Shown: positions 11,055 through 22,237 of the stretch, one piece after another
Numbering within the stretch: position 1 is the first letter of the stretch
How the letters are laid out: each line of letters begins with the position of its first letter
DNA from: Mytilinidion resinicola
Lineage: Eukaryota; Ascomycota; Dothideomycetes; Mytilinidiales; Mytilinidiaceae
Direction of reading: 5' to 3'
DNA: 64,000 bases
Assembly: GCF_010093595.1 (NCBI RefSeq)
Contig: NW_022985469.1
Coordinates: 140,599 to 204,598, forward strand
The notes under the pieces: generated by a model
The model's database searches: none
Told to the model about the DNA's origin: nothing
Seen by the model: only the letters and a program-made list of their open reading frames with translations
Translations under genes and position numbers: made by a program

Positions 11055-11189
11055 TAACGTAGGTGATGGGGTTATTACGGTGGTCTAAGCTTTTACATGC
11101 ATTCGGAATCAGTGCACCTGCCAGGCTTTTTCTTGATGTTTGGAACCGTAATAACTACCTCCACCGTAATAACCCCGTCACCTACGTTA
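11055..11189. mobile_element. MITE-like element with 27-bp terminal inverted repeats and TA flanks
   Basis: The left end (11057-11083) and right end (11161-11187) are inverted repeats beginning ACGTAGGTGA. They differ at one base in 27 (a C/T transition). A TA dinucleotide flanks each end, as expected for the target duplication of Tc1/mariner-type elements. The interior is about 77 bp, has no coding capacity and contains an extra short copy of the inner repeat (CCGTAATAAC) near 11147. It is a plausible non-autonomous DNA transposon remnant. Confidence 0.6.
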
Positions 11190-11198
11190 GGGGTCGCG

Positions 11199-11600
11199 GA
11201 GAGAATATTCTAGTTTTCAGACCGCCTTCATGGTGTTCTCCCACGTGAGCTCCTATGACCTCCCGTGATACACCCGTGCGCCCCTTCTCGCAGCTAATAT
11301 ATAAATCCTCCTCCTTCTCCCCTCCCTGGATCTAGACAAGGAAGTCAAGGGAGGAGCAACATCAACATCGCGCCACGAAGCCTTCCATGGAGTCAAAACT
11401 TCCCATGCGGCTATGCATGGAGTTTGGGGGCATAGGAGGTAGCACCTCAGATGAACGAATGGTGCGATGAGTGGTGTTCTGGAGGATCAACTGTTGCAAA
11501 ACCATGGTTGATGGGAGGCTGGCGTGCAAAAGCACCGAGCCGGCCATGCTATGTGGTGGGGAAGTGGAGAAGGGGATCAAACCAGGCGCTCCGGTGGGAT
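11199..11600 (+). repeat. Diverged direct duplication, copy A
   Basis: This copy matches 11879-12310 at an offset of about 680 bp, growing to about 717 bp through indels. Shared landmarks are CTCCCACGTGAGCTCCTAT (11238), a TATATAAA box (11298-11305), GCATGGAGTTTGG (11415) and GGGATCAAACC (11572). Neither copy has a conserved open frame, so the unit is either two decayed gene copies or a pair of non-coding transcripts. Confidence 0.55.
11298..11305 (+). promoter_or_regulatory. TATA box, copy A of duplicated block
   Basis: TATATAAA lies 42 bp after the end of the shared CACGTG-containing motif and is followed by a pyrimidine-rich tract, as in strong fungal promoters. It is conserved at the same spacing in copy B. 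Confidence 0.4.
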
Positions 11601-11878
11601 ACATGGCTGGTGGGCGGAGAGGGGGATGAAAAAAAAAAAAGGCACTCTTCGAGAACAAAACTGCGGCGCTTGAGAGGCCGATGGGTCCGGGTGCGGGAGG
11701 GAGGTTACGAGAGGGCTGGTGATAATTAGCATCGCTAACCCTAGGCTTTTAATTATTATGGGGTTTGTAAGGGGGGTGGTGGTGTGTGGATAGGATATAA
11801 TGGCTGTTGGATAACCAGCACCATTAGTTCTATTCGGCTCAAGTTAATCGTTTTGTCGTTTCTGGGAAATCATTATCG

Positions 11879-12310
11879 GGAGAACATACTAGTCTCATGG
11901 ACTGTTTCATCTCCAGTCTCCCACGTGAGCTCCTATAAATCGCGTGATGCTCCCGTGCCCTCTCCTCGCTCACAGATATATAAACCCCCTCCTTCCTTCC
12001 CTAAACCAGGAGAAGAAGGAACAAGATCGACCTGGCAAGATGGCGGCTCGCAATAGAGTAAAATATATCCTAGAAGCAATGCATGGGGCTTGGAGGGCCG
12101 GGGTAGAGCAAGACATCAACACGGTACGCTCGTGCTGTTGATGGTTGGTGTTTAAACTCGTCAAGCTCGACATGTCGATGGGGATTCATGAGCGGTGTCT
12201 TGGGAGATGAACTGTCGCATTGTGACGTCCTATGGCAGGTTCAAAAGACCAACTCGACCCGACCATGTGGTGGGTGGGCGGAGGAGTGGACGATCAAACC
12301 GGTTGCTCAT
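11879..12310 (+). repeat. Diverged direct duplication, copy B
   Basis: This is the partner of 11199-11600. It starts near GAGAACATACTAG, keeps CTCCCACGTGAGCTCCTAT at 11918 and TATATAAA at 11977, and ends with GATCAAACC at 12292. A short frame starting MAARNRVKYILEAM at 12040 lies after the TATA box, but copy A does not keep it, so I do not call it a gene. Confidence 0.55.
11977..11984 (+). promoter_or_regulatory. TATA box, copy B of duplicated block
   Basis: TATATAAA sits at the same distance from the CACGTGAGCTCC motif as in copy A (offset 679-680 bp for both), which suggests a conserved promoter architecture rather than chance. Confidence 0.4.
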
Positions 12311-12703
12311 GTCGGTTATGATGGGTGGGTGGTGCGAAGGATTGCAACACAAGGCAAGCATGGTCTCGGTGGGTGCTTGGTGGGGAAGATGGAAGGGCAG
12401 TGATGATGATCAACTTCAGGTTCTGGGAAGTAAATAGTGTTAAGGGCTGAGCGTGGTACGGCGGACAAGGCGGTGTTGGCTGTGATCAATATCGTTTCGC
12501 TGTACTGCTCTCGATATGTAGTGTTAGATGCTACTCTTTTTTAGTTATCTCTTGCTAAAGCCGTAGAAAAATCTGGCACGTGACTGCCTCTTTCTATCGC
12601 TCCTAATGAGATGCAAGTGCTTCGTCAATATAGTCTCGCTAGCTGTAAGACCACTATGCACCACCTCTCCATATCCCCCGCTCTCCACAGGCACCAAGGC
12701 TTC

Positions 12704-13918
12704 TCATCTCGACCTCCCACCTCCGATATCCTGCCCCAACTACGCGACCGTTAGCATCTCTCACGCCATCCAAACATGGTGAAGAATCCCAAACTCACCC
12801 GATACCCACTAATCTTATCCCACTCCAGCTTCTGCCTCGTAATCGGCAACTGCCTCCTAAGCGCCTTAAACGCGCCCTCACTCAAGCTCCCAAACGCACG
12901 GTTCAAATCCTCCTGATACTTCTTCTCCGCCAGCGCAATCTGTCGCGAGATCTCGGTCGTGGAGGTAGAAGAGAGGGTGACGGAGACGGGCTTGCTGGTC
13001 TTCAAGCGCACGTTGCCGTCTTCGTAGTAGTGAACGTCGACGCGGAGGAGGCCGGTGAGGGTGGAGGCGGAGGGGGAGATGATGTAGTGGGAGCGCCAGC
13101 GACCATTCCTGTGGTGAGAAAGGGTTAGCTTGTTCGAAGAGGGAAGTGGTTTTAGGGAGGGGGGATGTACCAGAAGTTGTTGGGGCTGTATTTGTTCGCA
13201 ACGGTCACGACAGCGATGGCGGAGTCGTTCTCGATGGGATAGACGCCTAGGGAGGACTTGGGGTAGTGCTCTAGTGTGTGTTGGTAGAGGGATTTGAGGA
13301 GAGATTTGCTGTGTTGAGAGCGTCAGCCTAACGCTGTCTCTTGGATGGCGGGGTGGGTCGGTTTCTCACACTAGATCGGATTGTGAGCCCTCGAGGACGT
13401 GGGATTGGACTGCAGATGCTCTCTGAACATCATTAGCTACATCACTGGTAGGTACACTAGGGTAAGGTACCTGTGTAGCATGGTCGAACGCAAACGAGCT
13501 TTGGTTGGCAACGTCGTAGTATCGTCCTCCGCCGAGTGAGTTGTGTGAGCTGACGATGACCTGGTCCTCTTCATCAGCTTCTAATATCTACCTCTACGTC
13601 TTAGAATGTTGCGTCGTACCTCCTCGCTTCCTCCAGGTAGCTTCACCGTCGTGAATTGTTCCTCATTGTATTTCTCGAACGCGGGAGCCAGCGACTGCAG
13701 CACGGAGGGGTCGTCGGCGAGTATGGACTTGATTGCTGCGCACAATGTTCAGGCACGAGAACGATGGTATTCGGAGTTATAATTTTTGTACCCTTAGTTA
13801 CATCTTGTAGCTGGAAGCCCGTCAGTATTCTGTGCTTCATTGGGGGTGGGGAATGGCTTACCTCTCCTGGCGGGGTGCTCTCCACGAAGGAGGCGAGGGC
13901 GGCAGAGTTTGATGCCAT
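12704..13918 (-). CDS. CAP1: F-actin-capping protein subunit alpha
   Basis: Eight exons: 13918-13862, 13810-13792, 13735-13620, 13560-13471, 13422-13370, 13308-13171, 13108-12799 and 12739-12704. Seven introns of 48-62 bp are all in consistent phase, giving 272 residues, the normal length of the family. Recognisable blocks are LAPAFEKYNEEQFTTVKLPG, then ANKYSPNNFWNGRWRS, then LSEGAFKALRRQLPITRQK, and the fungal C-terminus LGQDIGGGRSR, which is encoded by the 36-nt last exon. The protein pairs with capping protein beta and caps actin filament barbed ends at cortical patches. Exon 7 shows a striking switch from C-ending codons in its first half to G/T-ending codons in its second half. Confidence 0.95.
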
Positions 13919-14347
13919 GGCGGAGGTACGAGGGCGAGCCTAGGCGGAAAAGAGAGCGCCCTGGTTTCGGAGGTATATTTAGTGGTTGTTGTAGAGACTT
14001 GAAGTTGACGATGCGGGTTGTGGTGGATTCAGAATGGCTTGGCGCGGGGAGGCCTTCAGCCTTGCGGGCGGTGATCCTCCACATCTCCCTCTATGTTCAT
14101 TTCACACGATGATTTGAACAGAAACGCGACGTGAATGTGTGCACTCTTGCTCCCCATTGGTTCTACATTTCAGATATTCTGGACTACCCCGAATGGCAAC
14201 AAGATTGGTCAATCAGAAACACTTGAATTCTCTCTCACGCGTTTAGAACTGTACATCTCATCTGATTTTGGAAATACGCGTCGACGACGTTTCACTCTTC
14301 CCATACGATCTCCTTCATAGTCTCTCCACAAATTCTATGTACTTTCT
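13919..14347. other. Upstream region of capping protein gene
   Basis: About 430 bp lie between the capping protein start and the 3' end of the transporter gene. No gene or repeat was seen. Confidence 0.5.
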
Positions 14348-16385
14348 CTACACTTCAGCAACCAAGTCCGCGTCCCTCCCTTCTGCCCCACGTACTCCTC
14401 TCTTATAAAACTCCCTCTCTTCAAAAGCCTTCACATCATCTTTCACATACAACTCTCCCTCCTTCGCAGCCCTGATCCTATTCTTCCTAACTCTCCTCAC
14501 ATCCGTCTCAAGATTACGTGTTATGTACCAACACCAGCAGCCCCCAAAGAACCCAGCCGCGATGGCCGCTAAGCAGATCCCGTAGGACACTTTGTAGCCA
14601 TCGGCTTTGTACTTTTGCCGGAAGATCTGGGGCCCGATCACACCGCCTAATTGGCCGATGCCGGACTGAAGGCCGAAGGCGAACGCGGTACCGGTTGTTC
14701 CCTTGAGAGAGGATGTGCGCCCTACGAGACAGAATTAGAAAACTTAGGTTAAGGTTTTCTTGGGAGGATGAGCTTACAAGCCCAAAAAGGGATTGCTTCG
14801 GCGGCGGAAAACATTGTCCCTAGGACGCAGGCAGCATATATGCCACCGCGTGCACGAGTACCCAGGAAGATGGCGAAGCAACCGGTTTCCAAGAATATGA
14901 CTAGGAGATCGTCAGCTTTGTTGAAGAACGACTAGAAATGGAACGCACTGGAAAGAGTGAAGAGGGGCCTTGGTATCCAGGCTTTCTTCAGGATATACGC
15001 AGCGAAGATGATGGCGAAAATCGCTCCAGCAGCAGTTGGCTATATCGAGTTAGCTCTGAGCACTTTGGAGAAGGGTCTATACCTACGATAATGAGCAGCA
15101 GATTCCTCGGAAGGCCAACAAATCCCAGGTTCGTTATGATAGTCGGCTATGGACAATACCGTTAGCACTGAATTTTCAAGGAGTCTACAGAAGAATCCAC
15201 GTAGGTCGCACTTACCAGGAACCAGCTGAGTCCGAAACCACCAGTGTTCATACAAACCTGCGTAAACATGAATGCCCATAGTCGCGGGTCTTTCAACGTC
15301 TCGATGGACTCCTTGGCCGAGAAAGCCTTGTCCGACGTCAGAGGTGCGTTCTCCGTCAGCCGAAGTTCGACGAATTCTTGCTCTCGGGGTGTGAGCCACT
15401 TGGAGGTGCGTTCAGAGCGCGGATAGTCGGGATACAGGCAGTAGACGACACCTGCGAAGCCCATGGTCAGGACGCCTTCAATGATGAAGGTCCTACACCG
15501 TGTCAGTACGCGTTTCTTCTTCTCATTGCTACCTCCACAGAATAGTTCGAAAATAGGGCATGAGAACTTACCACTGCCAGGAACTTAGCCCATGCTTTCC
15601 GTCCAAGTAAGAGATCCCGTACACCAACAACGAGCCTAGGACACCCGCGAGGTTGAAAATACCAAAGAGCCACATGATTGGCTTCCCCATTTCGTCCCCG
15701 CGGTACCACGAACACAGGTGCGTCATGAGTGCTGGGAACAGTCCAGCTTCCGCGACGCCGAGGAAGAAGCGCACGGCGTACAGGCCTTGACGGTTGGTGA
15801 CTGCGGCATGGCATGCAAGGATTGCTCCCCAGCCGAAGCATATGCGGGTCTGGAAGACTCGGGGCGTCATGCGCTTAAGAAGCAAGTTGGAGGGCAGCTC
15901 GAAAATGATGTAGGAGATCTGTTCATGGGGTTAAGGAAAGTGTTACAAAGATTTGTTGGGAGAGGGACTAACGTAGTAGATTGATTGGACCCAGTTGTAC
16001 TGATCGGCAGTCATGTGGAGTTGTTTGAGGATGTTGGTCGGCTTTCCGACGGCCATGACTTTGACGGCTGAGGCATTGTTTACGTCGATCTATATGTAAG
16101 TTGGTTGGGTTTCAAGCTCGTGCGGTACTTTTTGGAAGGAGAACTTACCTGCTTGACCATATAAATGAGTCCGAATAGCATCAGAATGTGATAGTCAACT
16201 TTGCGCATTATTTTCTTCTCTTCTTCCGGTGTAAAGGTACTGAGGAAGTCCGCTCTGTAGGTCGACGATCCATTCTCATTTTTGTCTGCTGGCGACGGAG
16301 TAGGCGCCGTGGTTACTTCCACTCCCGCGTTCTTCGGAGGCTCGATAGTGATATGAGACGCAGAACTTGAGATGGAGGCCGCCAT
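14348..16385 (-). CDS. MFS transporter, anion:cation symporter (Dal5/Tna1-like) family
   Basis: Eight exons: 16385-16149, 16089-15973, 15918-15572, 15492-15216, 15146-15087, 15039-14949, 14900-14778 and 14721-14348. Introns are 47-79 bp, phases agree, and the product has 541 residues. Family marks include DYHILMLFGLIYMVKQ joined to IDVNNAS, then NWVQSIYY-ISYIIFELPSNL, the signature RGDEMGKPIMWLFGIFN, and a C-terminal half with PRPLFT. The family moves organic anions across the plasma membrane (allantoate, nicotinate, pantothenate and similar); the substrate cannot be read from the sequence. The gene is divergent from an FAD monooxygenase across a 1.2-kb shared upstream region, so an aromatic or heterocyclic acid that the enzyme also uses is a reasonable guess. 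Confidence 0.9.
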
Positions 16386-17599
16386 GATTCAATCGTATAA
16401 ATCTTGACAGTTCAAACTACCTGCATGTACAGCTTCTTAAAAGGTCATTTCTAGGGATAGGTGTGGAGGGCTTTATGCTTATTATTTTCCGTTTGCGTCG
16501 GTAAGCTGTTCCGGGGTTCATAACCGGAAAACATGTCGCCATTCTGCGCCCTCGAGGCGTGTAGTGGGCCCTAGTATGCCTCTAGATTGAGAGGTCAAGA
16601 TAAAAAAGAGTACCAGTGGGTACATGACTCGAAAACTTTACCCGAATATCTAGCTTGACTCGGAAAGAACACCTTGAGTGTACATGAGTAGCAAGTAAGT
16701 GCTATTCCATTCCGTCACCCTTGGATGCTAGCCCATCCAAGATCATCGAGCCCGAATTCAGTATCGGCCAAAGATCTTCCAATAGTTAGACTTCATCAAT
16801 TCTATGCCCTAGTATGGAATGCAGAGGACTGCCGGTTTCACGCATGGAAGACAAACGAGCCTACTAACGATTGAATCAACTCTAATCAATGTCGCCATTT
16901 CCACCTATGCCAGTGTTGCATGATTACATTAGCGTCTCCTTCGTTCCCATGACCAGGGTTCGGGAACCCCGATGGACTGGAAGCATTCATACAGCCTCTC
17001 AAGCTGTCCCGGCAGATTGGTCAATTAGTACCAATTCTCTTAAACCACGATATACGACTTAGCATAAATCTGAGGAGCTGGTCCCATCCGATACTCAGTA
17101 CATGAGCCATGCGAGAAGCTCTAATAATCTGCTGTTAATAGACTACCCCATCTTTGGAAGGACGTATCAAACAATAAGTAGATAAGCGCACGCGGTTGTA
17201 GTGTAGTCGCCAGCTTTGGCTAACCATAAGTGGACTAACACTATCACGCGAAGCTCGGATATAAGTCGTGTGAACGCCTAGCTCCCTGTCCCATGAAGCA
17301 CGCAACGCCTGGGCAAAGTGAGCCATCACGATAACCTCCTGCCCCTGCGAATTCGCAACGCAGCATCATGCCTAAACTCCAGTCCGCTCAAGAAGACCCA
17401 TTTTATGAGATGCCGATCTCCGCGTCGGCGTTTCTTCTACGGCATTGTCCCCGGGGTGGGACGTCGTTGGTATATATCGCGCTATTTTTCTATTATTCTC
17501 ATCGGGCATAGGAGCGTCGCTGCTGTTGAACGCTTTTCACTTTCAAGAACCGATATTTCTCGTTTATAGTAATAGAAGAAGATTTTTGCTACTTCAGCC
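16386..17599. other. Shared divergent promoter region of transporter and monooxygenase
   Basis: 1.2 kb lie between two divergent ATGs with no supported gene inside. An inverted repeat at 16509-16529 is listed separately. The short frame at 17318-17569 is not conserved-looking. Confidence 0.55.
16509..16529. promoter_or_regulatory. Inverted repeat TTCCGG-N9-CCGGAA, possible Zn2Cys6 factor site
   Basis: Perfect 6-bp inverted arms flank a 9-bp spacer that itself contains GGTT-CAT-AACC. The arms hold CGG/CCG triplets, the usual half-sites of Zn(II)2Cys6 regulators. The site lies 124-144 bp upstream of the transporter ATG within the shared divergent region, so it could control both genes. The role is inferred from motif and position only. 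Confidence 0.35.
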
Positions 17600-19280
17600 A
17601 TGACCCTCGACATCGCGATCATCGGCGGCGGCGTCGGCGGCCTCACAGCCGCAATAGCACTGCGCCAACACCCTGCCCTCCGCGTCCAGATCTATGAGCA
17701 GGCCTCTTCATTCCGCGAGATCGGCGCTGTAGTTGGTTTGGCGCCGAACGGGCTACGCACGCTGGAGAAGCTGAGCGTCGACGACGTGTTGACTGATGCG
17801 GTGGGATGGCGGAATCCGAGTGGGATTCCCATGATTTTCAGGTATGATAGAATGAGAGCTTTTTAGAATGAGGGTGGACTATATGGATGGTGGTAAACTG
17901 ATTCTGTGGTGTGTTTGTGTATTCTAGGCATTGGCAGACGGGTGAGATATTGAGTACAGATCAGTACCATAACGTCCAGGATCGGCGCCATCATTTTGCG
18001 CGGGTGCATCGCGCGAAGTTACAGAAGGCGCTGCTTAAGAAACTGCCGGCGGATATTCTGCATCTTAGCAAGAGGGTTGTATCTGTCATCGCGGATGACG
18101 AGAAAGTGACCGTTTCATTTGAGGATGGGACGTCAATCACGCCCGATCTGGTCGTTGGTGCTGATGGGATCAAATCGGTACTGTTGTCTTCCTCTCGAGT
18201 CAAACACTAGGAGTTCTACTGATCTCCTATTCGTATGTCAGAGAGTCAGGAAGGCCTTCGTCACCAACCATGAATTAAGCTGGACCGGGGAAGCCATCTT
18301 CAGATCAACATTTCCGTACTCTTTAGTTTCTGATATCAAGGATCTACCGCAAGACTCAATACATTGGGTACTTCCAAGGCCCTCCTTTTCAAACCCACAA
18401 GTCACTGACCCCTTTAATAGACCGGCCCAACAGCCTGGCTCTTCGGAACCCGCATCGGTAAGACCAACACCCGCCTCCCCATCCCAACCATCAGAACTCC
18501 ACTAACGAAAACACCCCTAGGCAACGACGAATACGCCATAACAGCCTCCTTCCCCATCAACCAGCTCGACCCCACCGCCCCCTTCCAAGACATCGTCTGG
18601 AACGCCCCCGCAGACCCAGAAATCCTCCACGAAGCCTTCAAAGTGCGTCGCCCTTCCCCCTCTCCCCTTTCCCCTTACCTCCCCTTACATCTCCCCAGGA
18701 CTTCCACCCCACCCCCCGCGCCATCATCGCCATCATCCCCCACCTGCGCCGCTACGCCAACATCGCCGGCGCCGCCCTCCCGCACTGGTCCTTCGCCGCC
18801 GCCCGCGTCGTGCTGCTCGGTGACGCGGCCCACACGCACGGCGGCGCCTTCGCGGCCGGTGCGTCGCTTGCTATCGATGACGCTTACGCGCTGTTTCTCG
18901 CGCTACGAGCTACCATCCCTGTAGTCCCTCTCACCACCCCGACTGCAGAAGAGAGCGTGGTAACGAGAGAGCAGATCAGTCTGGCGCTGGGCTTGTACGA
19001 GGCAACGCGCCGCCCGCAGGCGGATCGCGTGCTCAGGACTGTGCATCAGGGACATGGGGAGGCGAGGAAGCGGTTGGAGGGGGTTTGGCGGACGGGGGTG
19101 GGGGAGGGGGATGGGGCTTTTAGAGCTAGGTTTAAAGAAAGGGAGGATCCGGTGTGGTTGACGGAGCATGATGTTGAGGCGGCGTTTGAGGGGGTGTTGG
19201 GGAAGGTGCAGGAAGGAGCAAGGGGAAGGGGGGCTAGGGGGGCAGGTGGGGATGGGGTGGTAGTGGAGGCGAAGTTGTGA
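17600..19280 (+). CDS. FAD-dependent aromatic-ring monooxygenase (salicylate hydroxylase-like)
   Basis: Six exons: 17600-17841, 17928-18177, 18242-18367, 18421-18457, 18521-18642 and 18699-19280, giving 452 residues. The N-terminus has the Rossmann FAD motif IIGGGVGGLTAAIAL (residues 6-20). Next come the DG motif VVGADGIKS (about 155-163) and the GD motif VVLLGDAAHTHGGAF (about 296-310). These three together define group A flavoprotein monooxygenases, which hydroxylate phenolic or related rings using NAD(P)H and O2. The C-terminal 60 residues are Gly/Arg-rich and unusual. It is divergent from an organic-anion transporter, which suggests uptake plus oxidation of one compound. The exact substrate is unknown. 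Confidence 0.9.
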
Positions 19281-19602
19281 GGGTTACTGATGCGAGAGTC
19301 ACGCTTGAGCACGCTCAAGTTATATCTAGGTCACGTTTCTTAACAGATCAGCCCCTGACTTCTCTCCACAATGCATATTTTAGCTATAAAAACTGCTTAA
19401 ACATTGGGGAGGGATAACGGTACACCCCCTAATCACTCCTTGTACACCCCCTTTTCACTTTCAGACAAGTTTAAAAGGAACACCTTGACCAAGCGATGTA
19501 AAGAAATCAGGCCTTCCTCCTTAACTCCGCTTTTGCCCAATTCGACGTCTTAATTCACAGCCTGAAATTCATTATATCGTACTCCTATTTACTCCTCCCA
19601 GT
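19281..19602. other. Convergent 3' intergenic region
   Basis: About 320 bp lie between convergent stops. It contains a repeated TACACCCCC word (two copies near 19420 and 19441) but nothing else I can identify. Confidence 0.45.
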
Positions 19603-21876
19603 CTAGGCTCCAATAGTAGCGCCTACCAATAAGAAGGCAATCCAGACAGCCGTGATGATCCCAAGATTAGGGGGACAGAAACTAAGTCCGGTTAGCTAAC
19701 ATAAGCCGAGTATATGCATGAATACGTACTCTTCGGAACTAAGACCAATGAATCCATCCCAAAAGAGCCATTGCGCAATCCAAAGAAGGAGCATGCTTAG
19801 GGCCGTGACCGCATGTAGTTTCGCAAATGCTTTTTGAGAAACCGAGTCACTTTGATTTTGAACAGGAAGAGTGCCATACACTGTGTAATTTCCTCCCTCG
19901 CTCCTCATCAACGATGTTTCTGCTGAGGCCCTACTCTTGCCTTTCCCATGTGGCAACTCATATCCTGCCCGTGTGCGATGTTCGTTCGACTGGGCTGTTG
20001 GCCACTCCGCAACGTTCGATGTTGTCTGCTTGCTTCTCTGCCACTTTGGTAAATCGAGGTTACCAGATCCAGTCAGCCTATCCTTCATACGTATAGTCTG
20101 CATCGACAGAAGGAACGCCACGCTGATAATAATAAGCCACATGAGTGCCCCAGTATACATATTTTTTGCCGATCCCCCTCTTTCCAAGCTTTCCATATCT
20201 CCAAGGTAGAAGTTGTGTTCTCGACCATAATCAACGGTCAGAATCATGTAATATGATGATAAAAACTGGAGGATCATTTCCGCAAACAAAAAAGAGGTGG
20301 CTGCGGAGAAATTCATCGCTTCGAAGGGTTGTAAACCAATCAACAAAACTAGTAGCCAAGCAGGCCGAGGCATTGAGCACCAGAGGAACATCAATTGAAT
20401 GACGGGAACGTCCTCATAACCAGGGGTATTTTGGACAAGAAACGCATTGAACCAGTTTGCGAGCAGTTGAAGAGCAGCGATTAAAATCCCCGTGGAAATC
20501 CAACCCTCCGGATGCGAGTGCCATAGAAAGCCGCGTGCGATGCGATAGATTCCTGTTCTTCGACTGAGAAATGCGGCAAGAAAAGGAGCTATGTTTACCA
20601 GAGCAAAGCTTCCGAGCTTCCACTCATTCGAGGCACATTTCTCCGTTGCCTCGATAGGTCCCAGACGGGTGATGGGGGCGGTGTCTGACTTGTTGGATGG
20701 TTTGATAGTCCATCGCCATGGAATCATGTCGCGGGGGGTAAGGGCGGCTAGTTGGCGCCAATTATCTGGCAGACCGTGCCAGTCCTGCACACTGCCACAA
20801 AGACCGTGGAGCCATTTTACATAGTCTATTCGGGTCTCGAAAATATGGCATGAACCTCCGCAGGAATCGTAGCTAATGTTGTGACAGAAGCAAGCTCTAT
20901 CTACTGCGCGCTTGACTTTGCAGTAGCCACTAGAGTCGATCTCACACGCATCGGTTGCACATTTATCAGTAAGTCCGGTTACCTGCTTCGGCATATCTGT
21001 GACACACGTGGGCCAGTGCCAGTCTTCGATGGGGATATACGCGAATTCTGTGGTTTTGAGTAGGTCTGTCCAGTTGTCGGGTAGGGACGTCGACCCACAA
21101 GTGGCATTTATCCATAGTCGCTCCTTTGTCCAGTCTATTTGCCCTGGCCCTGAACAGGGTTCCCTTTTCGGATCTATGGTGAAGGCGCCGCAGAAACATT
21201 CTTTATCAAAATAGTCGCCATATCCGACGCTGTGCCCGGTGAGATCGTAACCGACAGTTTCGAAATCCAGAGAGACCATGGACCGTAGGGATCCACTATA
21301 TTCCCAAGGACGAGCGGCATTTCCGGTATGCCGGGTGGTGCTTGTGAAGCTACAGGAGGCCATTACGTGTTGAAATGGCTCCATTAATAGAGCAGAAACT
21401 GAGCCCGTTAAGCATGTTGGTGCCTTGTAAATCACGTTGGCGGCCGCATACCCTTCGGCCAGGGAGGCGGGGGACAGATTTTGCAGCTCGTTCGCGTCGC
21501 CGACATCAACAAGCCACGTTCGACCGGTAATGCTACGAACCCACCGATACAACTGCGCTTTGGCGAGTACTGATCTACTGCAGTACGGGAGATAACCTTT
21601 GATAACATCGGGGGAAAATCCAGTGCTGAGACAGCTGAGCTGAGTGAGCCATTGGTGGTGGGTGCAGATGACTCCAAAGTGTGAGGTGCATCGTTTGCCG
21701 GTACATTTCGTCATGGTGCTCAGCCAGGTGGATTGATCCTGCTGAGCGATGCACTGTGGCATAGGAGTCAAGTCTTCAGGATTGACCCAGCCACCGCGAT
21801 TGTTTTGGGGGGTCAAGATACGGTCACCCCCATCAGAATTGACGCTGGCGGTATGGAGCACTTCTGCATTACTCAT
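19603..21876 (-). CDS. Cys-rich fungal membrane glycoprotein, unknown function; signal peptide out of frame
   Basis: The main exon is 21876-19730. A 48-bp intron (19729-19682) leads to a last exon 19681-19603 that adds DFCPPNLGIITAVWIAFLL, a final membrane helix. From the first in-frame ATG (21876) it has about 742 residues. The N-terminal 400 residues are extracellular-looking, with about 30 cysteines, N-glycosylation sites and a PWRW motif. At least six hydrophobic segments follow. The family is common in filamentous fungi but unnamed to my knowledge. The reading frame stays open upstream of 21876 into DSCERYFPPNN, and an ATG at 21980 encodes a good signal peptide (MKISSTFLVLLAAAVC) in the frame one base away. 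The gene is therefore either broken at its 5' end or carries a sequencing indel near 21930. Confidence 0.75.
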
Positions 21877-22237
21877 ATTAGCGTCAGAGACAATAAAGTT
21901 ATTGGGAGGGAAATACCTCTCGCAGCTATCCTGCAAACCGCGGCCGCCAACAACACAAGAAATGTACTGGATATCTTCATCTTGCTAACGGTACCGAGAC
22001 GTCAGGCGCTTCAAAGTAGGGTAAAAGGATATTGTAGGTACTGAGGCCTTTCAATTCAGCTAAGACCTAATGCTTCTGAGGTGCGGGGTTGCGATCACTT
22101 CCAAGCTTACCCAATTTCGCTAGTGGATTATAAATGGCAGGCATCTCAAAGATGCCTCGGTTCCCCAACTTCCTCACGCTTCACATCCCACCTCCATCAT
22201 CCTCCAGCAATGTGAAAACACGCTCTTGCTCCCCTCG

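Larger units (their letters stand above)
10663..12703. other. 2-kb gene-poor region with inverted-repeat element and a duplicated block
   Basis: No conserved protein is seen. The region holds a short element with terminal inverted repeats (11055-11189) and two diverged copies of a block with the same upstream motif and TATA box (11199-11600 and 11879-12310). Both are listed separately. An A-homopolymer sits near 11629-11640. Confidence 0.6.
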
